Below are positions 47,238 through 56,086 of a DNA stretch of 64,000 nucleotides, piece after piece. A model generated the notes under the pieces. The model made no database searches. It saw nothing but the letters and a program-made list of their open reading frames with translations, and was not told the DNA's origin. Location of the stretch: positions 372,001 through 436,000 of the forward strand of contig NZ_MPOB01000001.1 in NCBI RefSeq assembly GCF_002148795.1, in the 5' to 3' direction. Both the position numbers and the translations under genes were made by a program. The stretch is from Oceanibaculum nanhaiense. Its GTDB lineage: Bacteria > Pseudomonadota > Alphaproteobacteria > Oceanibaculales > Oceanibaculaceae. Position 1 is the stretch's first letter; each line of letters begins with the position of its first letter.

Positions 47238-47398
47238 GGTTTGATTTTGCTCGATTTGTTTTATCTTCAGGACGTTAACTAATTTTTCCGCTTGTGAATC
47301 GGCGGAAATGAATAAGAATAAAGGCTGAATTTTAGAAAATTCTATTATTTCGCCGTGCTCCAGAGCTGTCGCGGCGGTCTTGTGGGGTTGGTACCGAA

Positions 47399-48439
47399 AT
47401 GCCGAACGACATATCGGGACTGCGAAGCGCGGAGGAGGCAGTACCGGCCGCCGGTGACCGCGCGACCCATTTCATCTTCGCGCACAAGATATTCGCATCG
47501 CTGGACGGTTATTTCGGCCTGTCGCATGAGCATCGCGAGCCGGTCTTTTTCGTTTCCTTCGGCGAGATGAACGCGGCGCTGCCCTTCGCGACGCTGCGCC
47601 GGGAATTCGGGATCGATCCGGAGTCGGACGATGGAAGGCTGCTGGATGTGGTGGCGCAAGGCCTGCGCTATGTGAAGGAAATCCGCCCCGGCGATTCGAT
47701 TCCGCGCGAGCTGCTGGATGGCAGCGCTTCCTGGACTGTAGAGGAGGTGCATCGCCGGCGCTCGACACAGCGCATCCGGATTCAGGTCGCCAGCTATGGC
47801 GATGGCGAGGAGATGCTGATCTTCGACATGGCGGAGATGGCGCGGCTGACGAGCACGGCGGACTTCGAGGGCCGCTATCTCAATGGCTGCCGCAAGCTGG
47901 CGGGGAAACTGGGGCTGAAGCGCGACAGCGACGGCAAGACGGTGCAAAGGCGGATCGATGCCCTGGCGCGGGAGATCATCTATATCGAGGCGCTGCGCGA
48001 CCGCTTCAACAAGATCCGCGCCGTGCAGCGCGGGCTGGCGGAGCTGCGGCGCGCCTACAGCCGCGACCCGGTGATCAGGCCGGACATCGATCGCGCGCTG
48101 GCCCTGATCCGCGCGCCGATGGACGATTTCGAAGGGGTCTTCACCAACCTCTATGCGCAGGTGAGCGAGATCCTGCTGGTGCTGATGGCCCATGGCCCCT
48201 ACATCGCCTTCATCCGCGATTCCCGCGACGAACTGCACAACGGCATGATGCGCTGGGACGGGCTGGTGACGGAGTGGGAGAATCTGATCCCGCAGGCCAG
48301 CCAGACAAATGAGAATCTGGTGAAGTCGGTCTATCGCTTCCTCGCCACCAACTATCCGCAGGCCGGCGACTGGACGCTGGTCGGCAAGCTGGAGGCACAG
48401 AAGGAATTGCGCTTCGGCAACGCCGCGCTGGCGGGGTAG
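47399..48439 (+). CDS. Conserved-looking hypothetical protein
   Basis: A 346-residue soluble protein that I do not recognise. It has no signal peptide or membrane segment. The N-terminal half is mixed alpha/beta (FIFAHKIFASLDGYFGLS, VFFVSFGEMNAALPF), the C-terminal half largely helical (RRIDALAREIIYIEALRDRFNKI, partly shown, and LVKSVYRFLATNYPQ). Codon use matches the neighbours. It is downstream of an A+T-rich region after tRNA-Thr and convergent with the TRAP genes, 7 bp away. No function is claimed. Confidence 0.75.
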   Translation: MPNDISGLRSAEEAVPAAGDRATHFIFAHKIFASLDGYFGLSHEHREPVFFVSFGEMNAALPFATLRREFGIDPESDDGRLLDVVAQGLRYVKEIRPGDSIPRELLDGSASWTVEEVHRRRSTQRIRIQVASYGDGEEMLIFDMAEMARLTSTADFEGRYLNGCRKLAGKLGLKRDSDGKTVQRRIDALAREIIYIEALRDRFNKIRAVQRGLAELRRAYSRDPVIRPDIDRALALIRAPMDDFEGVFTNLYAQVSEILLVLMAHGPYIAFIRDSRDELHNGMMRWDGLVTEWENLIPQASQTNENLVKSVYRFLATNYPQAGDWTLVGKLEAQKELRFGNAALAG

Positions 48440-48446
48440 GGCCGCC

Positions 48447-50222
48447 TCAGACCCCGAAGAAGAACAGCAGTGCAACGCCGCCCACCAGCGCGCCGAGGCT
48501 GTGCAGCGGGCGGCGGCCGAGATCGATGGAGACGTAGCTCAGCAGCCAGATGCCCAGCCCCACCTTCGCCATCGCCAGGAAGGCCAGCGCCGGGCTTTCC
48601 AGCACCAGCAGCAGCGACGGGTTGGCGATGAAGCCCAGCGGCACCAGGAACAGGCCGACGCCGATACGCAGCGCATTGCCGGCGACGGGCAGCCAGGGCG
48701 TGTTCGCAATGCCGGCGGCGATGAACACATTGCCGCAGACCGGCGGCGTGATGGTGCACAAGAGCGCGTACCAGAATACGAACATGTGCGCCTGGAGTTC
48801 CGGCAGGCCCAGCGCCACCAGCGCCGGCCCGGCGACCGCGATGCAGATGACATAGGCCGCGGTGGTCGGCAGCTCCATGCCCAGCACCAGGCTGGCCAGT
48901 GCGGTCAGCAGCAGCGCCGGCCACAGCTCGCCGCCCGACAGCGACAGGATGACCGAGGTGATCTTCACCCCGAGGCCGGTCATGTGGAACACGCCGACGA
49001 TCAGGCTGGCGCAGATCAGGATGGCGGCGATGCTGGCGATCTGCTCGGCGGCACCCTTGGTGCCCTCGGCGACGCGGGCAACCCAGCGGCTTGCCGAGGC
49101 GCGGCCTTCCGAATCGATCAGCAGCAGCGCCACGGTCAGGGCGGTCGCCATCGCCGCCGCATAGGGCGCGGTATAGCGGGTGAACAGCAGCATCACCACC
49201 AGCAGGCCGAACGGCAGCAGGAAGAACGGCACGGTGCGCGCAACCTTGCCCCAGCCCGGCAGATCCTCGCCGCGCATGCCGGTCAGACCGTGCCGGACGG
49301 CATAGAAATGCACGCCGGCCCAGGCCGCCAGGAAGAACAGGAAGGCCGGCAGGCTGGCCAGGATCATCAGGTCGGTGTAGGGCGTGCGCAGCAGCTCCGC
49401 CATCACGAACACGCCGGCCCCCATCAGCGGCGGCATGATCTGGCCGCCGGTGGAGGCGACGGCCTCGACCGAGGCGGCGAAGCTGGGCGGATAGCCAAGC
49501 CGCTTCATCGCCGGGATGGTGACCGTGCCGGTGGAGGCGGTGTTGGCCGAGGCCGAGCCGGAGATCGTGCCATACAGCGCCGAGGCGACGATGGAGACCT
49601 TGGCCGCACCGGCGCGCATGCGCCCGGCGAACTGGGTGGCAAAGGACATGAAGCCGGTGCCGGCCTCGCCCGCCGAGATGAAGCAGCCGAGGATGATGAA
49701 GGGCGCGATGATCTCCGCAGAGATGCCGGTCAGGTCGCCCCACAGCCCGCCCTCGGCGATCACCAGCGTGCCGAGGAAATAGTCGAGCGGGATGCCGCTA
49801 TGGCCGAAGGCGCCGGGGATATGGCTGCCCAGCAGCCCATAGGCCAGCACCAGCACGGCGATGGCCGGCAGCACGGCCTTGATGGTGCGGCGCGCCATTT
49901 CCAGCGCCAGCAGGATCAGCACGATGGCGACGCCATGCTGCAGCCAGCCGGACAGCGCGCCATACTGGTCGGCGAGATCCTCGCGGTTCACGACGATGTA
50001 GAGGCCGGCGGCAAGGCCGATGGCGCCGGTCGCATAGGCGACGCTCCTTCCGGCCGGCCCACCCTGCACGCCGAAGAAGAAGATGAACGGAATCGCCAGC
50101 ATCAGATGCAGCGGCCGCGTCACCAGATTGGGCAGCAGGCCGGAGAAAATGAGGTAGAGGTGAAAGCCGACGGACAGGGCCGCCACGGCCAGCACCATGC
50201 TGTCCTTCCAGGAAATACGCAT
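48447..50222 (-). CDS. TRAP transporter permease, fused 4TM-12TM, TAXI type
   Basis: A 591-residue membrane protein that joins the small (DctQ) and large (DctM) TRAP subunits. GLWGDLTGISAEIIAPFIILGCFISAGEAGTGF, visible as PFIILGCFISAGEAGTGF, and GTISGSASANTASTGTVTIPAMKRLGY contain the DctM signature, with MPPLMGAGVF and GMELPTTAAYVI further on. Energy comes from the sodium or proton gradient. The upstream binding protein (TAXI) has a hairpin between it and this gene. The ATG at 50222 is chosen; a GTG at 50228 is equally possible. Ligand unknown; many TAXI systems carry glutamate or C4-dicarboxylates. Confidence 0.9.
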   Translation of the reverse strand: MRISWKDSMVLAVAALSVGFHLYLIFSGLLPNLVTRPLHLMLAIPFIFFFGVQGGPAGRSVAYATGAIGLAAGLYIVVNREDLADQYGALSGWLQHGVAIVLILLALEMARRTIKAVLPAIAVLVLAYGLLGSHIPGAFGHSGIPLDYFLGTLVIAEGGLWGDLTGISAEIIAPFIILGCFISAGEAGTGFMSFATQFAGRMRAGAAKVSIVASALYGTISGSASANTASTGTVTIPAMKRLGYPPSFAASVEAVASTGGQIMPPLMGAGVFVMAELLRTPYTDLMILASLPAFLFFLAAWAGVHFYAVRHGLTGMRGEDLPGWGKVARTVPFFLLPFGLLVVMLLFTRYTAPYAAAMATALTVALLLIDSEGRASASRWVARVAEGTKGAAEQIASIAAILICASLIVGVFHMTGLGVKITSVILSLSGGELWPALLLTALASLVLGMELPTTAAYVICIAVAGPALVALGLPELQAHMFVFWYALLCTITPPVCGNVFIAAGIANTPWLPVAGNALRIGVGLFLVPLGFIANPSLLLVLESPALAFLAMAKVGLGIWLLSYVSIDLGRRPLHSLGALVGGVALLFFFGV

Positions 50223-50256
50223 CGTCACAGGCGGTCTCGGGCTTCGATCAAGAAAA

Positions 50257-50293
50257 CACCCCGCCCGGCAGGCTGAATCCGCCGGGCGGGGTG
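50257..50293 (-). terminator. Intercistronic hairpin between TAXI binding protein and permease genes
   Basis: CACCCCGCCCGGC (50257-50269) pairs perfectly over 13 bp with GCCGGGCGGGGTG (50281-50293), loop of 11 nt. On the minus strand it follows the binding-protein gene by 15 bp and precedes the permease. It probably protects or partly terminates the message, so the binding protein is made in excess. Confidence 0.8.
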
Positions 50294-50307
50294 CGGGACA
50301 GGGGTGA

Positions 50308-51291
50308 TTACATCAGGCTGGCGTCAAGTTTCACGCCGGCTTCCTTGTAATATTTCAAGGCGCCGGGATGCAGCTTGGTGCCCAGCTGGTTCACCATCTC
50401 CGGGCTGACGCCCGCCCACCAGGGGTTTTCCTTGGCCAGCGCATTGCGCTGCTGCCAGAAATTTCTGGTGATGAAATAGGCGGTCTCGTCATCCATGTCG
50501 GTGGTGGTGAAGGCACCGACCGGCACGCCCACCGTGTTCACCGGCGCATCCTGGCCCTTGTAGGTGCCGGCCGCGATGGTCAGCGGGCCGGACATCGGGT
50601 CGGCCTTCAGGATCGCCTCACGCTGTGCGTCGGTGAAGGACAGCACGGTCAGCGGATTGGTGGTCGCCAGCTCAACCAGCTGCGGCGTCGGATGCGAGGA
50701 GCAGGTGGCGAAGCCGGCCACCTTGTCGTTGCGCATCGCGTTGGAGGCGGCGCTCAGCTCGACATCCACCGCCTCGACCTTGCCCTCCAGGCCCAGCAGT
50801 TCGAACACGCGACGGGTGCGGCCCTCGCAGAAGGTGCCCTTGCCGCCGGCGATGAATTTCTGGCCGGCAAGCTGCATCACATCGGTGATGCCGCTGTCCT
50901 TCTGCACGGCGAAATGGATGGTCACGAACGGCATGACGAACAGGGTGCGCACCCGGTCATAGCCGGTTTCGCCCTCGAACGGCTTCTTGCCGGCGCGGGC
51001 GCTGGTCAGCAGGCTGGGCGGGGTGGTGAACAGGAAATTGCCCGGACGGCGGGCCGATTCCTTCACATTCTGCACCGATCCCTGGCTTTCCTCGACGGTC
51101 GCCTGGATCTTGCCGCCGCTCTGCGCCTTCATCATCTCGCCGAGCTGCACCATCATCACATAGTAGGACGTGCCCGCCTTGGCGGATTTCAGCGTCACGC
51201 GGGTCTGCGCGGCGGCATCCGGCGCGAGCGCGCCAGCACCCATGACCAATCCCAGCGAAAGGGCCAGCGCCGCAGCACTTTTCTTGAACAT
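50308..51291 (-). CDS. TAXI family TRAP transporter solute-binding protein
   Basis: A 327-residue periplasmic protein. The signal peptide ends at about AAAQ; then RVTLKSAKAGTSYYVMMVQLGEMMK begins the TAXI fold (GTSYYVMMVQLG resembles the 'G..GgtYyplg' of the family). ESQGSVQNVKESARR and KGTFCEGRTRRVFELLGL follow. It delivers a ligand to the fused permease downstream. A GGAGG lies before the ATG. Two Cys (TFCEGR, FATCSSH) may be a disulfide. Ligand unknown. Confidence 0.9.
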   Translation of the reverse strand: MFKKSAAALALSLGLVMGAGALAPDAAAQTRVTLKSAKAGTSYYVMMVQLGEMMKAQSGGKIQATVEESQGSVQNVKESARRPGNFLFTTPPSLLTSARAGKKPFEGETGYDRVRTLFVMPFVTIHFAVQKDSGITDVMQLAGQKFIAGGKGTFCEGRTRRVFELLGLEGKVEAVDVELSAASNAMRNDKVAGFATCSSHPTPQLVELATTNPLTVLSFTDAQREAILKADPMSGPLTIAAGTYKGQDAPVNTVGVPVGAFTTTDMDDETAYFITRNFWQQRNALAKENPWWAGVSPEMVNQLGTKLHPGALKYYKEAGVKLDASLM

Positions 51292-51469
51292 GCGTTTTCC
51301 TCCATTCCTGCACCCGCCCAGTTTTTGCAGGCGGGAAAGCGCCTTTATGCCTCATCGCCCGGTTGGCCGCCATATCCATCGTGGCGGGCTGTCGGCCCCG
51401 GCTCAGCATTGCCAAGCCGGTGTACTGCGGTCATCAATGATGCCGGTCTGAATGCTAAGGGAGTAGGCG

Positions 51470-52021
51470 ATGCGCTTCATTGGGCGGTGGCTCGGGCAAT
51501 CGCTGACGCTGGCCGCCGGAATTCTGGCATTGGCGCTAGCGGCACAGGCGCCGGGATTCGCCGAGCATTACATGACGGCACTGGACCAGCGCGCGCAGGA
51601 ACAGCGCGTCGATATCGCCGGACGGATCGATGTCGCGCGGCGCTTCTACAGCCTGCCGGATACCGCCGATGCGCGTGCCGTGCTGCTGCACCTGACCGAG
51701 CGCGAACCCGCCAATGCCGAGGGAATCCGCCGCAGCGCCCAGCGTCTGTCGGCGCTGGAGGCAGCGCACCGCCGGCTGGTCGAGGCATCGCCGCTGCTGC
51801 GCCCGCTGCTGGTCCTGCCGGCGGTGGCCGGCGGCAATGCGGTCATTGCCGAAGTCGCGGACAGTGCACTTGCCGGTTACACGCCGCGTTTGCCGTTGTC
51901 CCTGACGGCGCTGTTCTACGGCGTTGCCGGGCTGTTCCTCGGGGTATTGCTGGCGGAGGCGGCACTCAGCCTCGCGCGGATGCCGTTCCGGCGCGCCACG
52001 CCACCTGCCCGTCCCTGGTAG
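51470..52021 (+). CDS. DUF2937-like membrane protein
   Basis: A 183-residue protein with an N-terminal hydrophobic segment (about residues 9-28), a helical region rich in Glu/Ala/Arg (about 35-110), and a C-terminal membrane segment (LFYGVAGLFLGVLLAEAAL). AAQAPGFAEHYMTALDQRAQEQ matches the 'P.f..qY.qrl....' opening of DUF2937. This places it in the membrane with a cytoplasmic or periplasmic coil; function unknown. A strong AAGGGAG site precedes the ATG. It is divergent from the TAXI gene. Confidence 0.6.
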   Translation: MRFIGRWLGQSLTLAAGILALALAAQAPGFAEHYMTALDQRAQEQRVDIAGRIDVARRFYSLPDTADARAVLLHLTEREPANAEGIRRSAQRLSALEAAHRRLVEASPLLRPLLVLPAVAGGNAVIAEVADSALAGYTPRLPLSLTALFYGVAGLFLGVLLAEAALSLARMPFRRATPPARPW

Positions 52022-52102
52022 CCTAATCCGGCGCTAGGCAGCCTCCGGCCGGTTCGATAAAGTGACCGAAATAAAGGTCAAGAATGGGGAAAGGTGGGGC
52101 AA

Positions 52103-52453
52103 ATGCGGTATACACCCGGACCGTGGCGCATGAAGTCTAACGGCGAACTCTGGTCCTATCCGCGCGGCGGTGCGCCGGCGCAGGTCGGCCAGATGTACTG
52201 GAGCGGCAAGCACGAGGATCGCGCCGGCAATGCGCGGCTGGTTTCCTTTGCCGCCGATCTGTCCGAGGATTTGCAGGAGATGTATCGCCTGGTCTCGCAG
52301 CCTTCGGTGGTGGCGGCGATCAAGGCGGACCAGCGGATATACGGCAAGGCGCGGCTGATCATCGAAAATGCCCGGCAGACGCTGGAGCAGGCCACCGGCG
52401 AGAAGCTGCCCGAATGGCCACATATCGACCCCACGAAAAGCCTGGCCTCCTGA
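52103..52453 (+). CDS. Small hypothetical protein
   Basis: A 116-residue soluble protein. YTPGPWRMKSNGELWSYPRGG and EDRAGNARLVSFAADLSEDLQEMYRLV suggest a small alpha/beta domain with a helical end; IIENARQTLEQATGEKLPEWPHI follows. No known family recognised. The ATG at 52103 has GGTGGGG upstream; a GTG at 52094 is in frame too. It is followed by the next gene, which could be translationally linked. Confidence 0.7.
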   Translation: MRYTPGPWRMKSNGELWSYPRGGAPAQVGQMYWSGKHEDRAGNARLVSFAADLSEDLQEMYRLVSQPSVVAAIKADQRIYGKARLIIENARQTLEQATGEKLPEWPHIDPTKSLAS

Positions 52454-52476
52454 CGCGCGCGCCGTCGGAAGATTTG

Positions 52477-52989
52477 ATGGCGGAGCAGGAAATGCGCCTC
52501 GAACGCTATATGGAGATCGCCGCCGCCAGCCAGCCGGAAGACTGGCTGATGATCGCGCGCCCGACATTACGCCACCGTTTCACGCCGATGCTGGACGACA
52601 AGGACCAGTTGATCCGGCAGGTGCTCGACGAGCCGATGGTCGGTTTCAGCTATCGGCCGGACATCCGGCTGACCCTGCTGTTCGGGCTGGTCGAAATGGC
52701 GCATTACCCGCTGCCGCCGGGCATGCCCTATGCCGAGGAAAATGCCCGGACGGTCCTGCTGCACTGCCTGTATGAAGGGCAGCTCATCCATACCGAGACA
52801 TTGCTGAAGGTTGACCGGCAGCGCTGCATCCTGCCGATGCCCGTGGCGTGGGGCGAACCACCCCAGGCCATCCCGCGCCGGCAGCACGATCTGGCCCGGC
52901 TGGTGCACCAGCTTGCCGGCCCGTTCACCGATTTCGAGCAGTATTTCAAGAGTGCCGGAATGGCTGTGGTGGAGCAGCCCTGGCCGTAG
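52477..52989 (+). CDS. Hypothetical protein
   Basis: A 170-residue protein without signal or membrane segment. PEDWLMIARPTLRHRFTPMLDDKDQLIRQ, partly shown, LFGLVEMAHYPLPPGMPYAEENA and LARLVHQLAGPFTDFEQYFKSAG are the striking parts; I recognise no family. I chose the ATG at 52477 because of GGAAG upstream; an ATG at 52414 would overlap the previous gene by 40 bp. It ends 4 bp before the convergent nitrilase-family gene. Confidence 0.7.
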   Translation: MAEQEMRLERYMEIAAASQPEDWLMIARPTLRHRFTPMLDDKDQLIRQVLDEPMVGFSYRPDIRLTLLFGLVEMAHYPLPPGMPYAEENARTVLLHCLYEGQLIHTETLLKVDRQRCILPMPVAWGEPPQAIPRRQHDLARLVHQLAGPFTDFEQYFKSAGMAVVEQPWP

Positions 52990-52993
52990 GGAT

Positions 52994-53848
52994 TTATTCC
53001 CCGGCGGCGCGCAGCGGTTCCGGTGCGTCCACCGCGAAGTCGCGGTCATGGGTCAGCGACGGCACCATGCGCCGCGCCTCGGCGATCAGCGCCGTGTCGA
53101 TCTCGGCGGTGACGAAGCCCGGTTCGGTCCCGGCATCGGCCAGCACCTCGCCCCAGGGGGCGATCACCAGCGAATGGCCAAAAGTCTTGCGGCCCTCGGC
53201 ATGTTCGCCGGTCTGGGCGGGGGCGAACACGAAGCAGCCGGTTTCGATGGCGCGGGCGCGCTGCAGCACATGCCAGTGCGCCTCGCCGGTCACCTTGGTG
53301 AAGGCGGCGGGGATGGTGATGAAATCCGCCCCGGCCTTGGCCAGCGCGCGGTACAGATAGGCAAAGCGCAGATCGTAGCAGATCGTCATGCCCAGCCGGC
53401 CCCAGGGCAGGTCGGTCAGCACCGCCTTTTCGCCCGGCCGGTAGGTTGCCGATTCGCGGTAGGTCTGGCCGTCCTTCACATTCACGTCGAACATGTGGAT
53501 CTTGTCGTAGCGCGCCTGGATGCCGCCCTTCGGGTCGATCAGAATCGAGCGGTTGGCGAGCATGGTGTCGCTGAGCTTCACCGACAGCGAGCCGGCCAGG
53601 AACCACACGCCGAGTTCCCGCGCCAGGTCGCGCCAGGCAGCCAGCGCCGGATGGGTTTCCTCAGGGCACGCCTTCGCCAGCGACTGCTCGCGCTTCGGCT
53701 CGAACATGGCGGCGATTTCCGGGGTCAGGATGAATTCCGCACCATCCTTTTTCGCCGCGCGGGCCTGCGCGTTCACGAAGTCGATGTTCGGCTGGAATTC
53801 CCGCTCGGAATTGGTCTGGATCAGCGCGACCTTGAACTTGGCGGTCAT
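52994..53848 (-). CDS. Nitrilase-family carbon-nitrogen hydrolase (Nit2-like)
   Basis: A 284-residue hydrolase. The catalytic triad is visible: Glu44 in LTPEIAAMF, Lys in YDKIHMFDVNVKDG and Cys in MTICYDLRFAYLYRAL. WHVLQRARAIETGCFVFAPAQTG completes the family pattern. Bacterial Nit2-type enzymes are omega-amidases or deaminated-glutathione amidases. It is in one minus-strand run with glutaredoxin GrxC and ComF, a gene order common in alphaproteobacteria, and a role in clearing deaminated glutathione fits that neighbour. Confidence 0.92.
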   Translation of the reverse strand: MTAKFKVALIQTNSEREFQPNIDFVNAQARAAKKDGAEFILTPEIAAMFEPKREQSLAKACPEETHPALAAWRDLARELGVWFLAGSLSVKLSDTMLANRSILIDPKGGIQARYDKIHMFDVNVKDGQTYRESATYRPGEKAVLTDLPWGRLGMTICYDLRFAYLYRALAKAGADFITIPAAFTKVTGEAHWHVLQRARAIETGCFVFAPAQTGEHAEGRKTFGHSLVIAPWGEVLADAGTEPGFVTAEIDTALIAEARRMVPSLTHDRDFAVDAPEPLRAAGE

Positions 53849-53868
53849 GACAGGCTCCTAATAGGGGG

Positions 53869-54132
53869 TCAGGCGGCGCCCTGCAGCATCGGGTCGAGTT
53901 TGCCGGCGCGGTCGAGATCGTGCAGATCGTCGCAGCCGCCGATATGGGTGCCGTCGATGAAGATCTGCGGCACGCTGGTGCGGCCGCCGGCCTTCTCGCG
54001 CATCTCCGAGCGCTTGTCGCTGTTGAAGGTGACGTCGATTTCCTCGAAATCGGCCCCCTTCTGCTTAAGCAGCTGCTTGGCAGCGTGGCAGTAGGGGCAC
54101 ATCAGTGTGCTGTAAATGATAATCTTGGCCAT
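53869..54132 (-). CDS. grxC: Glutaredoxin 3
   Basis: An 87-residue glutaredoxin with active site MCPYCHAAKQLL (CPYC), the TSVPQIFIDG cis-Pro loop and IGGCDDLHDLDRAG glutathione-binding site. The ATG at 54132 gives the standard length. It reduces disulfides with glutathione in the cytoplasm. It lies 20 bp upstream of the Nit2-like gene, same strand. Confidence 0.96.
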   Translation of the reverse strand: MAKIIIYSTLMCPYCHAAKQLLKQKGADFEEIDVTFNSDKRSEMREKAGGRTSVPQIFIDGTHIGGCDDLHDLDRAGKLDPMLQGAA

Positions 54133-54209
54133 GGAATCCTCGTTGCGGCAGAAAGGCAGCATAACGCCGGGCGGCGGCGCAGCGCAGCCTATTCTTCTAT
54201 AGATGGTCG

Positions 54210-54986
54210 CTAATTCTCAGCCGTGAAGACCCGGGCCAGTGCCAGCACCCCGACCTGCGCCGCGCCGGCCTTCAGCAGCGCCCGGCTGCAGGCCTCCACC
54301 GTCGCCCCCGTTGTCACCACATCGTCGATCAGCAGCACGCGCCGCCCGGCCACCAGGGCACGCCGTGCCTCCGGCACAATGATCGCACCGGCCAGATTGG
54401 TCAGGCGCTGACGGCGGCGCAAGCCGCCCTGGCTGCGGGTGCGCCGGGTGCGCAGCAGCGCATCGGTGGCGACCGCCAGGCCCCGCCTCTGGCCAAGCGC
54501 CAGTGCCAGCAAGGCCGCCTGGTTGTAGCGCCGGCCGAGCAGCCGCCAGCGGTGCAGCGGCACCGGCACGATCAGATCGGCATCATCCAGCAGTTCCGCG
54601 CCGGCGCGGTCCAGCCAGCCGGCCAGCGCCGGGGTCATGTGCAGCTGGTCGCCATGCTTGTAGCCCAGGATCAGGCGCCGGCTGATGTCGCTGTAGCGTG
54701 TCGCGGCGCGCAGCCGCCTGTAGGGCGGCGGGCTGGCGACGCAGGAGGCGCACAGGCTGGCTTCCGGCATCTCGAAGCTGAAGGGCAGGCCGCAGCAGGC
54801 GCAGTGCGGCGGGCCCAGGAAATCCACCTGCTTCCAGCATTCGGCGCACAGCGTGCCTTGCCGGTCCACCGGCACGCGGCAGGACAGGCAGAGCGGCGGC
54901 AGCAGCGCATCCACAAGGCCGGAGGCCAGCCGCGCGATTCGCCCCGTCTGGTGGTCCCATACACGGAGGAGAATTCCTGCTCGCAT
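54210..54986 (-). CDS. comF: ComF family protein (phosphoribosyltransferase-like)
   Basis: A 258-residue protein. The N-terminal double zinc ribbon has four CxxC-like pairs (CLSCRVP, CAECW, CACCG, CASC). The C-terminal type I PRTase has the PRPP loop RVLLIDDVVTTGATVEACS. ComF is needed for DNA uptake in naturally competent bacteria, and homologues (GntX) exist in non-competent ones. It leads the comF-grxC-nit run. Confidence 0.92.
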   Translation of the reverse strand: MRAGILLRVWDHQTGRIARLASGLVDALLPPLCLSCRVPVDRQGTLCAECWKQVDFLGPPHCACCGLPFSFEMPEASLCASCVASPPPYRRLRAATRYSDISRRLILGYKHGDQLHMTPALAGWLDRAGAELLDDADLIVPVPLHRWRLLGRRYNQAALLALALGQRRGLAVATDALLRTRRTRSQGGLRRRQRLTNLAGAIIVPEARRALVAGRRVLLIDDVVTTGATVEACSRALLKAGAAQVGVLALARVFTAEN

Positions 54987-55083
54987 GTCTGCCTCTCGCC
55001 GCCGCGCTGCCTAGCTTGCGCCACGATCCCATGTTACACCCTAGAACCGTTGGCACAGCATGCTTGAAGCAAAAAGGACGGAT

Positions 55084-55488
55084 ATGATTTCTCCCCAGGT
55101 CGCGCTGATCTACGTCATGGTTCTGGTGTCCGCCAGTGACAGCGACATGACCGACGCCGAATTCAAGACCATCGGCGACATCGTCACCCATCTGCCGGTG
55201 TTCACGGAGTTCGAGGTGGATAATCTGCCGTCCGTCGCCAGCAGCTGCGCCGACATGCTGCAGGAGGACAATGGCCTCGATGCCGCGCTGGACCTCGTGC
55301 ACAAATCGCTGCCGGAAAAGCTGCGCGAGACCGCCTATGCGGTTGCCTGCGACGTTGCCGCCAGCGATGGCAAGGCAAGCCAGGAAGAGTTGCGGCTGCT
55401 GGAGATGCTCCGCCACAAGCTGCATGTGGACCGGTTGGTCGCCGCCGCCATCGAGCGCGGCGCCCGCGCCCGCTATATGCCGGTCTAG
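55084..55488 (+). CDS. TerB family (tellurite resistance-like) protein
   Basis: A 134-residue helical protein. MISPQVALIYVMVLVSASDSDMTDAEFKTI and YAVACDVAASDGKASQEELRLLEML show two acidic Asp-rich turns (SDSDMTDAE and ASDGKASQEE), the typical TerB metal-binding fold. The ATG at 55084 has AAGGA at 7-nt spacing; an ATG at 55060 is possible. TerB-like domains sense stress or act at the membrane; function here unknown. A hairpin (55551-55586) follows. Confidence 0.85.
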   Translation: MISPQVALIYVMVLVSASDSDMTDAEFKTIGDIVTHLPVFTEFEVDNLPSVASSCADMLQEDNGLDAALDLVHKSLPEKLRETAYAVACDVAASDGKASQEELRLLEMLRHKLHVDRLVAAAIERGARARYMPV

Positions 55489-55550
55489 CGCCTTTTAACC
55501 CAGCCTTCCGCATCCGCCGGAACACCGGAATCATCAATTCCATCCGGGCT

Positions 55551-55586
55551 GATTCCCCTCCAGGGCGATTCCTGGCCGGGGAAATC
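55551..55586 (+). terminator. Long hairpin between the TerB-like gene and the next
   Basis: GATTCCCC (55551-55558) pairs with GGGGAAATC (55578-55586, one bulge), and an inner CCAGG (5560-64 of this stretch, i.e. 55560-55564) pairs with CCTGG (55571-55575), loop GCGATT. It lies 63 bp after the TerB-like gene. No strong T-run follows, so terminator versus other RNA structure is open. Confidence 0.55.
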
Positions 55587-55644
55587 ATGCTATTGTTAAA
55601 GCGCAGTGTTTGACGACGCGTGGATGCGAGGGGGCGGAACGGGC

Positions 55645-56034
55645 ATGAGTCGGGAGCATCTGAAGAAAAAGGCGCAGGAAGCGCTGAAGGAAGCCGACGG
55701 CAATGCCAGCCTGGCGGCCAGGCTGTTGCATGGCTGGGCCCTGGAAGATCAGGAATTGCTGCAGGCGCTGGTAAAGCCGATGCTGCCCAGCCTGTCGCTT
55801 CTGGCGGTGCAGCGCGCGGCCGGCAAGGATGATGGCTATCGCGCCAGCCGCCGTCGCCGGTCTCCGCCGGTTACCGAGAAGGCGGCGCTGGAGGCTGTTG
55901 CCGAGGCGCTGAGCGGCAAGCGGGCACCGGCCATGACTTCCACGCGCAATCCGCTGACAGCGCCCTCGGAAGCCAGCACGCGCCATCGCAGCGCCGTGCA
56001 GTTCCTCGCGTCAGCCTACAAGCCGAAAAGCTGA
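55645..56034 (+). CDS. Small basic hypothetical protein
   Basis: A 129-residue protein. REHLKKKAQEALKEADGNASLAARLLHGWALEDQELLQALVKPML (partly shown here as AARLLHGWALEDQELLQAL) is a helical start, followed by a basic run (YRASRRRRSPP) and a disordered Ser/Thr/Ala-rich tail. It is probably nucleic-acid or protein binding, but I recognise no family. The ATG at 55645 has a GGGGGCGG stretch upstream; a GTG at 55606 is an alternative. Confidence 0.65.
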   Translation: MSREHLKKKAQEALKEADGNASLAARLLHGWALEDQELLQALVKPMLPSLSLLAVQRAAGKDDGYRASRRRRSPPVTEKAALEAVAEALSGKRAPAMTSTRNPLTAPSEASTRHRSAVQFLASAYKPKS

Positions 56035-56086
56035 GGGATTTGCGATTACCTGGCCGGGATGTGCCGGTCAGGTTTTAAGGCAATGA

